This document shows positions 40,863 to 50,080 of a stretch of DNA of 53,446 bases, in pieces. This stretch comes from JAAFJU01 sp043764895 (GTDB lineage Bacteria; Cyanobacteriota; Cyanobacteriia; Leptolyngbyales; Leptolyngbyaceae): assembly GCA_043764895.1 (NCBI GenBank), contig JAYUJY010000253.1:1-53446 (forward strand). The letters run 5' to 3'. Below the pieces are notes generated by a model. The model saw nothing but the letters and a program-made list of their open reading frames with translations. It was not told where the DNA came from and searched no databases. The position numbers were made by a program, and so were the translations under genes. Numbering within the stretch: position 1 is the stretch's first letter; the number at the start of each line of letters is the position of its first letter.

Positions 40863-42782
40863 ATGAATCCTCTTTCGACTGATACGCCGCTTAGCCCTCT
40901 TCCTGAAACTCCACTGACCACTCAGTCCATTGATCTATTCTGGCGCAACCGATCGCCTAGCGGTCCGATGGCTGGCCGCAATATCCTATGGGGGATGGCT
41001 GGACCTGAGTATGGCGGACCGTTTAAAGATTTACTTGTCGTAGCTGATGCAAACTGGAGCGTTGCAGCCGTCGCAGACTATAACCGAGACGGTGTTAGCG
41101 ATTATCTGTGGCGCAATCAAGCCACCGGGGAAAATCTCTGGTGGACTATGGAGGCCCAAGGATCTACGTTCACGGGCTGGGTCAGGCTGACGACAGTCCC
41201 CTATCCGGAATGGACCATAGTCGGGGCGGCAGATGCGAACGGAGACCAGCAGGTTGATGTCCTCTGGCGTAACACTAAGACCGGAACTAATCTCTGGTGG
41301 ATCATGCAGGGGGATCAGATTGGCTCTATGAAGGAGATTCAGGCTCTCGACCCGATCTATACCGATTGGGAAATAAAGGGCGTGGGCGATGCGGATAAAG
41401 ATGGTGAAATCGATCTCTTCTGGAGTAATCGATCGACGGGAACCATGGCGCTGTGGTTAATGAAAGACGGACTTATTAAAGAAAATATCGGCATTGAGGC
41501 GGATGTCACGGGGGGCAAGGGGCAGGGATTCGCTGACTTCAATAATGATGGGCAGTGGGATATTGTTCTGCGCAACGCTGCAACAGGTGAAAATACGCTT
41601 TGGATTATGGATCGGGGCACGGTGCTCGATCGATATTCGCTGCTCACGGTCAATGACCCCACCTGGGAGATTGATGCATTAGTACCTCGAAAAAACCGAC
41701 CCACAGCCTCCGCACCTGACCTCTCCAAGAGTCCGACCGACGTCGTGCCGCTTATTCTGAAAGACTCGCCTAAATTCTTCGATCGCAGCTCACTCGCCCC
41801 CAAAAACACACCGACTGGCGCTGAAAAAACCTATTCTTTCGCCGTCAAGGAATCCGGAATCTTTACCGCCAATCTAACCGGACTGACCCAAGATTCTGAT
41901 GTTCGACTCATCCAAGATGCCAATGGCAATGGTCAGGTCGATGCGGGGGAATGGGTGCTGTCTTTGGAATGGGAACGGGGAACGATGCGCGAGTCGCTGC
42001 GGAAATTTATTCAAGCAGGAACGTACTTAGTTCAGGTTCAAAACACTAGTTCGCAGACTGCCCTGTACAGTCTATCCAGTAATTTTACCGCCGCTGTCTC
42101 CGATGCGTTGGCCTTTAAGATTCAGTTGAACTATGGCATCGGCACCGAAACCTTAAACGGGGCTGCTCGAAGCGCGATTGCCTCTGCTGCTCAGTTCTGG
42201 GAGAACGCCATTGTGTCACGCAGTGGGATTACGAAGCTCAAGGATCTCACCATTGAGATTTTGGGTGGCGCGATTAGTGATAACAACACCTTGGCCCTTT
42301 CAGGTCCGCTCGTCACGACGGATGGGGTAAATATTTTTATTGCGAGTGCAGAAACAACGCTAAACCTAAGCCGATTCACCATTTTTAACAGCGATCCGAT
42401 TTATTTACGCAATATTGTGATCCACGAATTTGCCCACGCGCTAGGTTTTGGCACCCTATGGGAACCGATCGATTTCCCCTCTCGCGGCAAAATCGGTCAA
42501 GCCTGGACTGACCTCACCACAGCCACTTACCGCGCCAACAGCTATGCGGGGTATGCCTATGGCAATTTGATCGGCATTGAGGGACCTGTAGCAGTTCCCC
42601 TCGATCGAGGAGACTACTCACATTGGGACGAAACCCGGTTTGATGCTGAACTTATGACGCCTTTCTCGGAAGAACCCGATATTGCGATGCCTGCGAGTGT
42701 CTTGACGTTATCGGCCCTGCGCGATCTTGGCTGGCGCATTAATCTCGCTGCCGCCGAACCCTATGCTTTGCCGATTGTTTAA
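40863..42782 (+). CDS. FG-GAP/VCBS-like repeat protein with leishmanolysin-like metalloprotease domain
   Basis: 639 residues. The N-terminal half (about 20-270) has five or more LFWRN/ILWRN...TG...LWWTM repeats with calcium-loop-like DANGDQQVD, DADKDGEID and DFNNDGQWD. A pre-peptidase C-terminal-like beta domain follows (about 320-415, with DANGNGQVDAGEW). The C-terminal metallopeptidase (about 420-630) has the zinc motif HEFAHALGFGTLW and a later MTP turn (LMTPFSEE), as in M8-like bacterial proteins. There is no classical signal peptide, so type I or other secretion is likely. An extracellular calcium-binding protease is the best reading. Confidence 0.85.
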   Translation: MNPLSTDTPLSPLPETPLTTQSIDLFWRNRSPSGPMAGRNILWGMAGPEYGGPFKDLLVVADANWSVAAVADYNRDGVSDYLWRNQATGENLWWTMEAQGSTFTGWVRLTTVPYPEWTIVGAADANGDQQVDVLWRNTKTGTNLWWIMQGDQIGSMKEIQALDPIYTDWEIKGVGDADKDGEIDLFWSNRSTGTMALWLMKDGLIKENIGIEADVTGGKGQGFADFNNDGQWDIVLRNAATGENTLWIMDRGTVLDRYSLLTVNDPTWEIDALVPRKNRPTASAPDLSKSPTDVVPLILKDSPKFFDRSSLAPKNTPTGAEKTYSFAVKESGIFTANLTGLTQDSDVRLIQDANGNGQVDAGEWVLSLEWERGTMRESLRKFIQAGTYLVQVQNTSSQTALYSLSSNFTAAVSDALAFKIQLNYGIGTETLNGAARSAIASAAQFWENAIVSRSGITKLKDLTIEILGGAISDNNTLALSGPLVTTDGVNIFIASAETTLNLSRFTIFNSDPIYLRNIVIHEFAHALGFGTLWEPIDFPSRGKIGQAWTDLTTATYRANSYAGYAYGNLIGIEGPVAVPLDRGDYSHWDETRFDAELMTPFSEEPDIAMPASVLTLSALRDLGWRINLAAAEPYALPIV

Positions 42783-42985
42783 ACCGATCGCCTATCTTTA
42801 AAGAGGGTCCGATCGACAGACTGTCCACTGAAGCCAGCGAGATTTTAGAGTTCGTTAGATGATTACACCTGTAGGCGATTGATTGAGTCAGCGCTTAAAA
42901 CCACAGGAACGCTTAGAGTTGGATGGACGTCTCGGTTGACTGACATTCCCACTATTCTTCGCTAAAACCTCATGCACTCGGTAAC

Positions 42986-43008
42986 AGCAGCTTAAGGGCT
43001 GCTTTTTT
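42986..43008 (+). terminator. Intrinsic terminator
   Basis: AGCAGC, loop TTAAGG, GCTGCT, followed by six T. It lies 204 bp after the metalloprotease stop, so the message has a long 3' region, or a small RNA ends here; no other structure was evident in 42783-42985. It is 114 bp before the MBOAT gene and could also act as a leader attenuator. Confidence 0.85.
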
Positions 43009-43032
43009 ATGCGTCAGGAATCAGAGGGTCGG

Positions 43033-43078
43033 CTACACTATGGGTCTTGCTATACGGCATCGCTACACCATAGGTCTT
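43033..43078. repeat. Direct repeat CTACACYATRGGTCTT in the MBOAT promoter region
   Basis: CTACACTATGGGTCTT (43033-43048) and CTACACCATAGGTCTT (43063-43078) are 30 bp apart, about three helical turns. The second is followed by TATAGA. It could be paired binding sites for a regulator of the following operon. Confidence 0.5.
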
Positions 43079-43121
43079 ATAGAGAGATCATCCTAAACTC
43101 TACCCCTAGCGTCAGACAGCC

Positions 43122-44615
43122 ATGAACTTTCTTTCTTCAACCTATGCCCTGTTTCTCCTAGGGACCGTCGGTCTTTACTGGTGTCTGGCCGAATCCCGGT
43201 TGAAAATGTGGGTATTGGTAGGGACGAGCTTGCTGTTTTATGCGTCGCTTCAGCCGCAGTATGTGCCATTGCTCGTGGTGTTGACGTGGATTACGTTTCA
43301 GTTGGGACGGGCGATCGGGGCACCGCCAGATTGGCGCATTGAAGATTGGCAGTTTGCCCAACAGGATTGGAACCAGCGACGGGTTAGGCTACTGATGGTC
43401 GGGATTTTTATTCAGCTCTTTTTATTATTTAGCTTCAAATCGGTGGCGTTGCTGTTGATATCTGGACTAGGTAGCCTGTTTCATCTCAATCTAGCCGCTG
43501 CCGAAACGGCCTTAAGAACTGTGAGCACGCTGACCCCGATCGGACTAAGTTATTTTACGTTTGAATGCATTGCCTATCTGGTGGATATCTATCGCGGCGC
43601 TCCAGCGAGTCGGAGTTTTCCAAGATTTGCCAGCTATAAGCTATTTTTTCCAAAGATGATTTCTGGGCCGATCACGCGGTATCCCCAGTTCATTACCCAA
43701 TTGCAGTCGGCCCGTGCGCCGCGCGCAGATCAGGTGACGGAAGGGCTGTGGCTGATTGCGGTGGGGGCGATTAAAAAGGGCATTTTTGCTGATCATTTGG
43801 GCGTGTTTACGGCGCTGACGTTTGATAATTTGCCGCGTGCGGGCAGCGTCGATTTGTGGCTGGCGATCGTGGCTTACGGGTTCCAAATCTATCTGGACTT
43901 CAGTGGCTACGTGGATGTGGCCCGAGGCAGTGCGATGCTATTTGGGATTCATTTGCCGCAGAATTTTGAGTTTCCGTACTTCAGTACTAACTTGGCGGAT
44001 TTTTGGCGACGGTGGCACATGACCTTAGGCGACTGGCTCCGGAACTATCTTTATTTTCCATTAGGAGGCTCACGGCGTGGACTACTGAGGACGTGCCTAA
44101 ACCTGCTGCTAGTCATGCTGGTATGCGGCGTGTGGCATGGGGCAACGTGGGGCTTTGTGCTGTGGGGCCTGGTGCATGGTTTGGGACTGGTGGCACATCG
44201 GCTGACGGATTTGCTGTCGAAGCGCCATGAGTGGTTGGGATTGTTTTGGCAGAGTCTGCCGGGACTGGTGGTGGCGTGGGCTATAACCCAGAGTCTTGTG
44301 TTGCTGAGTTGGATTCCCTTCCGCGTGACGAATCTCAAGGACGCTGGATTTGTATTTCAACATCTTTTTGGGAAAACGGCTGATCCACAATTTATGGTAA
44401 AGGTTTACACTGAGACTCTAAAGATGACTCAGCAGCAATTTAGTCTGGCACTACTAGCTTTGAGTGGTGTGATGGCACTGGCTTATCTATTCCACAGAGG
44501 GCTGAAGCTTCAGATTAATTGGTACTTGAAATTATTGCTGGTGCCGCTGTGTCTTTATTCCGTGTATTTACTTGCACCTCAAGGCGTCTCGCGGTACATC
44601 TATTTTGATTTCTAA
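43122..44615 (+). CDS. MBOAT-family O-acyltransferase (AlgI-like)
   Basis: 497 residues, ten or more membrane helices. MBOAT signatures: GLSYFTFECIAYLVDIYRG (about 148), DFWRRWHMTLGDWLRNYLYFPLGG (about 290) and the catalytic His in VCGVWHGATWGFVLWGLVHG (about 335). It transfers acyl (often acetyl) groups to extracytoplasmic polysaccharide with a periplasmic partner of the AlgJ/AlgX type, which is not present here. First gene of a tight three-gene operon. Confidence 0.92.
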   Translation: MNFLSSTYALFLLGTVGLYWCLAESRLKMWVLVGTSLLFYASLQPQYVPLLVVLTWITFQLGRAIGAPPDWRIEDWQFAQQDWNQRRVRLLMVGIFIQLFLLFSFKSVALLLISGLGSLFHLNLAAAETALRTVSTLTPIGLSYFTFECIAYLVDIYRGAPASRSFPRFASYKLFFPKMISGPITRYPQFITQLQSARAPRADQVTEGLWLIAVGAIKKGIFADHLGVFTALTFDNLPRAGSVDLWLAIVAYGFQIYLDFSGYVDVARGSAMLFGIHLPQNFEFPYFSTNLADFWRRWHMTLGDWLRNYLYFPLGGSRRGLLRTCLNLLLVMLVCGVWHGATWGFVLWGLVHGLGLVAHRLTDLLSKRHEWLGLFWQSLPGLVVAWAITQSLVLLSWIPFRVTNLKDAGFVFQHLFGKTADPQFMVKVYTETLKMTQQQFSLALLALSGVMALAYLFHRGLKLQINWYLKLLLVPLCLYSVYLLAPQGVSRYIYFDF

Positions 44616-44640
44616 ACTTTAATTTTTTAGAGGATTTCTC

Positions 44641-45018
44641 ATGATGAACCCTGTTGCTGAAGGGTCGAGGTCTGAAATGTCAAGCTTGGAATCGCCCACT
44701 AGAGTTCGCGCTTGGGGAACGGTGACGGTTTTGGATGAGAGCGATCGCTACCGGATTAATCGCATTGAAGTTGAGCCGGGGGCGTCGATGTGTCTTCAGA
44801 TGCATCATCATCGCAGCGAACATTGGGTGATCGTATCGGGGACGGCCACCGTAAAATGTAACGACAAAATCACCCAGTTGATCCCAAAGCAATCGACCTA
44901 TGTGCCCATGGGTGCGCGCCACCAAGTCACCAATCCTGGAGTGATTCCGTTGGTGATGATCGAGGTGCAGAATGGGGAATATCTAGGGGAAGATGATATT
45001 ACCCGCTTTGAAGAATAG
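44641..45018 (+). CDS. Stand-alone mannose-6-phosphate isomerase type II cupin domain
   Basis: 125 residues corresponding to the C-terminal cupin of bifunctional mannose-1-phosphate guanylyltransferase/isomerase. It has RVRAWGTVTVLDES, then YRINRIEVEPGASMCLQMHHHRSEHWVIVSGTA, whose histidines and glutamate bind the metal, and a second cupin motif PMGARHQVTNPG. It probably converts fructose-6-phosphate to mannose-6-phosphate, supplying GDP-mannose-type sugars. It lies 25 bp after the MBOAT gene, fitting polysaccharide production. Confidence 0.88.
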   Translation: MMNPVAEGSRSEMSSLESPTRVRAWGTVTVLDESDRYRINRIEVEPGASMCLQMHHHRSEHWVIVSGTATVKCNDKITQLIPKQSTYVPMGARHQVTNPGVIPLVMIEVQNGEYLGEDDITRFEE

Positions 45019-45033
45019 CGTTGAACAGGACCT

Positions 45034-46056
45034 ATGACGAACCGAACCCTACCCTTACCTGATTTTTACCCGCCCGATCGCGTTGGTGAGATTTGGCGAG
45101 TGCCTTATGAAGCGCGATCGAAGCAGGCGACGAGTTGGGCGGCTGAACATCACATTACGCCTGCAAGCACCGACACAAGGCGGGTCTGTCTGCTGGCCAT
45201 TGATGTGCAAAATACTTTTTGTATTCCAGAGTTTGAGCTGTTTGTGGGTGGAGGGTCTGGCCGGGGTGCGGTGGATGATACTCGGCGGTTGTGCGAATTT
45301 GTTTACCGAAATCTCAATAAGATTACAACGATCGTTCCTACGCTAGATACGCATCGGGCGATGCAGATTTTTCATCCGATTTTTTGGATCAATGCCGCAG
45401 GGGAACATCCGATTCCAGTGGCGACGCAGATTACGTTGGTGGATATCGAGTCTGGCGTCTGGCGGGTGAATCCTGCGATCGCCTTGTCTCTGGGCTACGC
45501 GTCTGCCGAGCCGCTGCAAGCTCATGCGTTGCACTATACGCGTCAGCTTACTCAAGAGGGTAAATTTCCGCTAACGGTGTGGTGCTATCACTCGATGCTG
45601 GGTGGCATTGGTCATGCGTTGGTTCCGGCTTTTGAGGAGGCGTGCTTTGTTCATACCGTGGCTCGGAGTGCTCAGACTCAGTTTGAACTAAAGGGTGAAA
45701 ATCCACTTACGGAGAACTACTCGATTTTGCGACCTGAGGTGATGACAGGTAGCAAGAATGAACCGATCGCACATAAGAACGATCGGCTCATTCAGCAGCT
45801 TCTGGAGTTTGATGAGGTGTACATCGCAGGGCAGGCGAAGAGTCACTGTGTGGCTTGGACGATCGATGATCTGTTGAGCGAAATCATGCTGCGGGAGGAT
45901 CTTCCGCTTGCTCAGAAGATTTATCTCATTGAGGATTGTTCGTCGCCTGTGGTGGTGCCGGGAGTGGTGGACTTTACCGAGGCGGCGGCGGCGGCTTATG
46001 AACGGTTTGCGGCGGCGGGGATGAATATTGTTCGATCGGATTGTTCGTTGGCGTAG
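45034..46056 (+). CDS. Isochorismatase/nicotinamidase-like cysteine hydrolase
   Basis: 340 residues, longer than the 180-220 of typical members because of insertions. Catalytic Asp is in LLAIDVQNTF (about 52), and catalytic Cys in AGQAKSHCVAWTIDDLL (about 273) with the preceding cis-peptide region. The metal-site-like TLDTHRAMQIFHP lies near residue 108. The family hydrolyses amides or vinyl ethers; substrate unknown. 15 bp from the cupin gene, so it is the third operon member; its link to polysaccharide acylation is not obvious. Confidence 0.82.
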   Translation: MTNRTLPLPDFYPPDRVGEIWRVPYEARSKQATSWAAEHHITPASTDTRRVCLLAIDVQNTFCIPEFELFVGGGSGRGAVDDTRRLCEFVYRNLNKITTIVPTLDTHRAMQIFHPIFWINAAGEHPIPVATQITLVDIESGVWRVNPAIALSLGYASAEPLQAHALHYTRQLTQEGKFPLTVWCYHSMLGGIGHALVPAFEEACFVHTVARSAQTQFELKGENPLTENYSILRPEVMTGSKNEPIAHKNDRLIQQLLEFDEVYIAGQAKSHCVAWTIDDLLSEIMLREDLPLAQKIYLIEDCSSPVVVPGVVDFTEAAAAAYERFAAAGMNIVRSDCSLA

Positions 46057-46203
46057 CCTCTCTGTAAGAGAATCGGGTGAGCAGACGGATCGATCGGTCT
46101 CTCGTATGCCTTTTGTAAAGATTTTATAAAGTAGGACTCTAACTTACTTAGGTCTCCGTCTTTAAGTTTGACTCCAATTAAGCTTAATGGTGAGGCTTTA
46201 AAT

Positions 46204-47832
46204 ATGGTTCTACCCTTCCAGCAGATTACTCAACGGTTCGCGATCGCCTTGGTTGCAGTTCTCAGTTCGACTAGTATGGCGATCGCTGTTGAGCCACAGG
46301 ATACGAAGGCTCGACTTTTGACCGATATTGCTTTTCAGTATGCGGATCTCGGAAAATCTGACCGAGCGATCGAAGTGTTAGAGCAAGGGCTGCGCTTAAC
46401 TAGAGCTATGAGTTCAAAGTGTTTTCAGGCAAATCCTCTAGCTAGAACTGCTGGAAGTTATTTTTTATTGGGACAAGATGCCTTAGCAAAACAGTTGCTG
46501 GCAGAAGCCGTGCAAACGGCCAAAAAACAAGACGCAACAGGATGCAGTAGCAGCGCCACTTCCCCCACTGAATCGTTGAGCAACCGAGCTGGAGAATATG
46601 CAGAAGCGGGACATCTTGAGTTTGCGATCGACCTCAGCAGCCAATTGGGCGATCCGATTCTGATGGCAGAACTTGCAGGTTATCTGGAAGCCGCAGGACA
46701 ATCTGAACGCGCGGCTAAAATCCTCGACCAGGCGATCGTACTGGCTATGGCTTCCCCACAATTTCCATCCCCGCTACTCCTGATCGCCATGGCAGAATCC
46801 CTGAGAGCAGCAGAGCACCCCACCCTCGTGCCTCGACTCCTCCAGCGATCGCTCGAAAGCATCTCCGCTAAACCATCCTCTCAATCGCCCGCTGAGTTAC
46901 AAATTCATTCGATGCTTGGTATTGCCCGGTCATTCGCGGGCATTCAGTCCAACTCCCAAGCGCTGGCCGTTCTGGGTCGCGCCATGTCAAAAGTTCAGAC
47001 CCGACCCAATGCGGAAAAGGTCCAGTATCAAGTTGAAGCGGCCTCGCAATATAAAGCATTAGGACAGCCGCGTCAGGCGACTGAAATTCTGGCAGCGGCT
47101 CTTGCGAATGCTCAGAACCTTCCTAAAGATAAGAGCTTGAACAGAGAATCAGCATTAGCTAGCGTCGCAGAAGCCTATGCAAAGCTCGGTGACTTTGAAC
47201 AAGCGCTGAAGATTGCTCGATCGGCTGGAAAAGTACAGGGGCGAATCTTTGGCTATGAGAGAATTGCTGTAGCCTACGCGATCGCCGGGAAATCTGACGA
47301 AGCGGCGAGGCTAGCTCAGTTAGGCGGCAATCGCAATAACACATTGATTGAGATCGTCAGATATTACTTGACTCAAAAACAGCCTGATCAAGCCTTGAAG
47401 TTTGTTCAAACTCACCAAGTTAAGGGCATTGCAGACGAAGTTGCTCAGGGATATCTGAAAGCAGGACAGCCGGAACAAGCGCTGAAAATTGTCCAAAACA
47501 GTCAGCCTAAAAATCAGCCTAAAAATCAGGAAAAGCCTAAAAATCAGGAAATGGAATGGGTATTTCCTGAAGTGGCTCGCGGCTTCGCACAACAAAAGCA
47601 GTTCAACTCAGCTCTGGAGGTGGCACAATCGATAAATAACAAAACCTATAAAATTCAGGCATTGGTCGCGATCGCCGAGGGTTACTCAAACATTGACACA
47701 GCAAAGCCCGAAGGTGTTTCAGGTCTAATGACTCACTTCGGCAATTGGGTACAAGAAACATTCGGCGATTCCGATCGAGAACAGGCGGTTAAGGCACTTG
47801 ATCAGGCACTTGAATTAGCCCGATCGCTCTGA
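46204..47832 (+). CDS. Exported TPR-like repeat protein
   Basis: 542 residues from ATG 46204 (GGTGAGG upstream; the frame is open from 46168). The signal peptide has a hydrophobic core about 12-28 (FAIALVAVLSSTSMAIAVE). The mature protein is a solenoid of degenerate TPR-like helices (SDRAIEVLEQGLRLT, SERAAKILDQAIVLA, PRQATEILAAALANA, FEQALKIARSAGK, PEQALKIVQ). A short internal PKNQ repeat (DNA 47509-47551) interrupts it. Periplasmic scaffold; partner unknown. Confidence 0.8.
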   Translation: MVLPFQQITQRFAIALVAVLSSTSMAIAVEPQDTKARLLTDIAFQYADLGKSDRAIEVLEQGLRLTRAMSSKCFQANPLARTAGSYFLLGQDALAKQLLAEAVQTAKKQDATGCSSSATSPTESLSNRAGEYAEAGHLEFAIDLSSQLGDPILMAELAGYLEAAGQSERAAKILDQAIVLAMASPQFPSPLLLIAMAESLRAAEHPTLVPRLLQRSLESISAKPSSQSPAELQIHSMLGIARSFAGIQSNSQALAVLGRAMSKVQTRPNAEKVQYQVEAASQYKALGQPRQATEILAAALANAQNLPKDKSLNRESALASVAEAYAKLGDFEQALKIARSAGKVQGRIFGYERIAVAYAIAGKSDEAARLAQLGGNRNNTLIEIVRYYLTQKQPDQALKFVQTHQVKGIADEVAQGYLKAGQPEQALKIVQNSQPKNQPKNQEKPKNQEMEWVFPEVARGFAQQKQFNSALEVAQSINNKTYKIQALVAIAEGYSNIDTAKPEGVSGLMTHFGNWVQETFGDSDREQAVKALDQALELARSL

Positions 47833-47882
47833 GAAACCTCATTCCAAACGTGCGATCGGTTACAGTTTCCAACTTTGGAATT

Positions 47883-48818
47883 CTAATGGTCGGCAAACAG
47901 GGGCGTGCTTAGGTAGCGTTCACCAAAACTGGGTTGGATGAGGACAATCAGCTTCCCGGCATTTTCGGGGCGTTTGCCGACGATGATGGCGGCTTTCATG
48001 GCGGCTCCAGCGGAGATTCCAGAGAGCAATCCTTCTTCTTTTGCCATCCGCCGACTATAGGCGATCGCGTCATCATCGCTGACTAAGATCACTTCATCGA
48101 TCATTTTTGTGTTCAATACGGGCGGAATAAACCCGGCTCCGATGCCCTGGATTTTGTGGGGACCGGGGCGACCGCCGGAGAGGACGGGGCTGTTGGTGGG
48201 TTCGACGGCGACGACACAAAAATCGCGTTTTCGGGCTTTGAGGACTTCGGCAACGCCTGTTAGTGTGCCGCCCGTGCCGACACCGGAAATTAAGATATCC
48301 ACTTCGCCATCGGTGTCATTCCAGATTTCTTCGGCGGTGGTGCGGCGGTGGATTTCAGGGTTGGCCGGGTTGCGGAACTGCTGGAGCATGTAGGCTCCGG
48401 GGGTCGTGTCTACGATTTTTTGGGCGCGTTGGATGCAGCCTGTCATGCCTTCGGAACCGGGGGTGAGTTCGAGTTCGGCACCGTAGGCTCGGAGCATGGC
48501 GCGGCGTTCGGTGCTCATGGTTTCGGGCATGGTGAGGATGAGCCGATAGCCTTTGGCCGCTGCGACCATGGCGAGTGCGATGCCTGTATTTCCAGACGTG
48601 GGTTCAACCAAGATGGTCTTGCCGGGGGTGATCAGTCCTTCTTTTTCAGCGGATTCGATCATGCTGATGCCGATGCGATCTTTTACCGACGATGACGGAT
48701 TCATGCTTTCGAGTTTCACCACAATTCGGGCGACGCAGCCTTCGGCTTGGGGGATGCGGTTGAGCTGGACGAGCGGAGTGTTGCCGATGAGCTGGGTAAT
48801 ATTTTCTGCAATTCTCAT
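47883..48818 (-). CDS. cysK: Cysteine synthase A (O-acetylserine sulfhydrylase)
   Basis: 311-residue PLP enzyme. The PLP Lys46 is in NPSSSVKDRIG, the substrate loop is EPTSGNTGIA (about 72), and the phosphate-binding GVGTGGT lies about 180. The tail is close to standard CysK (SFGERYLSTPLF). It makes cysteine from O-acetylserine and sulfide in the cytoplasm. The start region MRIAENITQLIGNTPLV is canonical. Confidence 0.95.
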   Translation of the reverse strand: MRIAENITQLIGNTPLVQLNRIPQAEGCVARIVVKLESMNPSSSVKDRIGISMIESAEKEGLITPGKTILVEPTSGNTGIALAMVAAAKGYRLILTMPETMSTERRAMLRAYGAELELTPGSEGMTGCIQRAQKIVDTTPGAYMLQQFRNPANPEIHRRTTAEEIWNDTDGEVDILISGVGTGGTLTGVAEVLKARKRDFCVVAVEPTNSPVLSGGRPGPHKIQGIGAGFIPPVLNTKMIDEVILVSDDDAIAYSRRMAKEEGLLSGISAGAAMKAAIIVGKRPENAGKLIVLIQPSFGERYLSTPLFADH

Positions 48819-48934
48819 GGGAGTGAAGCACGTAGGTTAACAGTGCCTATCAGTATATTCTGGATACCTCATGGATTTTACAGACCCGTTAATTCCACAA
48901 TGGAACCTAGGCACAATAAGGAATCGCAGCGCGG

Positions 48935-49159
48935 GATTCGCTCTCGGAAGATCATGCGGGGGTGCAGGAGGAGTTTACGCTGATTTTGGCGAATCCACCC
49001 TTTAAGGGTTCGGTGGATAAAGCTAGGATTGCGACGAATCTGACGAAGGTGATTGATACCGCTAAGACACCAATTCTGGGGGACATGAGTTTCCGAAGCC
49101 CCCAGAATTGGGGGTTGGGGGCGGGTCGCCAGGAGTTCAAAAGGCAGGATCTTATTTAG
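48935..49159 (+). pseudogene. hsdM fragment (type I N6-adenine methyltransferase)
   Basis: Open frame reading DSLSEDHAGVQEEFTLILANPPFKGSVD, the HsdM region with catalytic motif IV NPPF, and continuing to VIDTAKT. At 49071 the homology stops where a palindromic repeat has entered; everything upstream of 48935 and downstream of VIDTAKT in the normal 500-residue subunit is gone. Dead. Confidence 0.75.
49071..49123. repeat. Inverted pair of the CCAATTCTGGGGG repeat
   Basis: CCAATTCTGGGGG (49071-49083) and CCCCCAGAATTGG (about 49100-49112) face each other across 16 bp, followed by GGTTGGGGGC. The left half with ACATGAG matches 36624-36644. It truncates the hsdM homology. Confidence 0.8.
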
Positions 49160-49227
49160 AGAGAAAGACGGCTTAGGTTGAATGTTGAGATTCGATCGGA
49201 CTTAGATGAGCTAGAGAGTTTGTTAGG

Positions 49228-50031
49228 ATGAAATGGAAATTAGAAAAAATTGGCGATTTTGCCGAACTGGTAGCGGTGGAACTCCTTCCAGAAAGAAGAT
49301 GTCTCAGTATTATTCAGGTACTATTCCTTGGGTTAAATCAGGCGAATTAAGAGAAGCAATTATTACCTCTACGGAAGAATCAGTAACAGATATTGCTTTA
49401 AAAGAAACAAGTGCAAAATTAATCCCTTCTGGTGCGTTATTAGTTGCAATGTATGGGGCAACAATTGGGAGAATTGCAATTCTGGGGATAGAAGCAGCCA
49501 GTAATCAAGCAGTTTGTCATATTGTTCCTGATCTAGATATTGCAGACCAGCGTTATTTATTCTATGCGTTACGTCAACAGGTATCTGGATAGTTAGAACA
49601 AAGCGTTGGAGGAGCACAACCTAATATCAATCAGCAAATTATTAAAGAGACAAAAATTCCTCTCCCACCCCTAGAAGAACAGAAGCGGATTGCGGAGATT
49701 CTAGACAAGGCCGATCGCATACAACGCAAACGACAGGAGGCCATACGATTAACTGAAGAACTAGGGCGATCGATCTTCCTCGATATGTTCGGCGATCCGA
49801 TCGCAAATCCTAAAGGCTGGGAAGGCGAAATTGATTTCAATGTAAGTAAATATATTGATGATCGCTCATGGAAAGATCTAACTTTACGATGTCCAATTGA
49901 ACTAAATGACATTCTCTATACAACAGTAGGCAGTTATGGAAATGCAGCTAAAACACTAGAAAGACGTATTGGGAGAATCAGAAAATCTGTTTAACTCTCT
50001 GCTGCAAAGAGCCTTTCGAGGGGAACTGTAA
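49228..50031 (+). pseudogene. hsdS specificity subunit, multiply broken
   Basis: Canonical N terminus MKWKLEKIGDFAE (ATG 49228) is in one frame. After a frameshift near 49268 the frame continues GSGGTPSRK, YYSGTIPWVKSGEL and ALLVAMYGATIGR. An in-frame TAG at 49590 interrupts it. The same frame then resumes with the central conserved region IPLPPLEEQKRIAEILDKADRI and MFGDPIANPKGW. The second recognition domain is shortened (about 50 residues), stops at 49992, and the true C terminus SLLQRAFRGEL ends at 50031 in another frame. At least two frameshifts and one nonsense codon. Confidence 0.85.
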
Positions 50032-50042
50032 ATGCGATCGGG

Positions 50043-50068
50043 GTGGCAAGTGGAAGTGCGATCGATTT
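50043..50068. repeat. 26-bp direct repeat, left copy
   Basis: GTGGCAAGTGGAAGTGCGAT followed by CGATTT; the second copy at 51822-51847 differs at two positions. The pair brackets the Rpn-like gene and the HigBA-like pair. Confidence 0.75.
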
Positions 50069-50080
50069 ACTATTAGTCAA

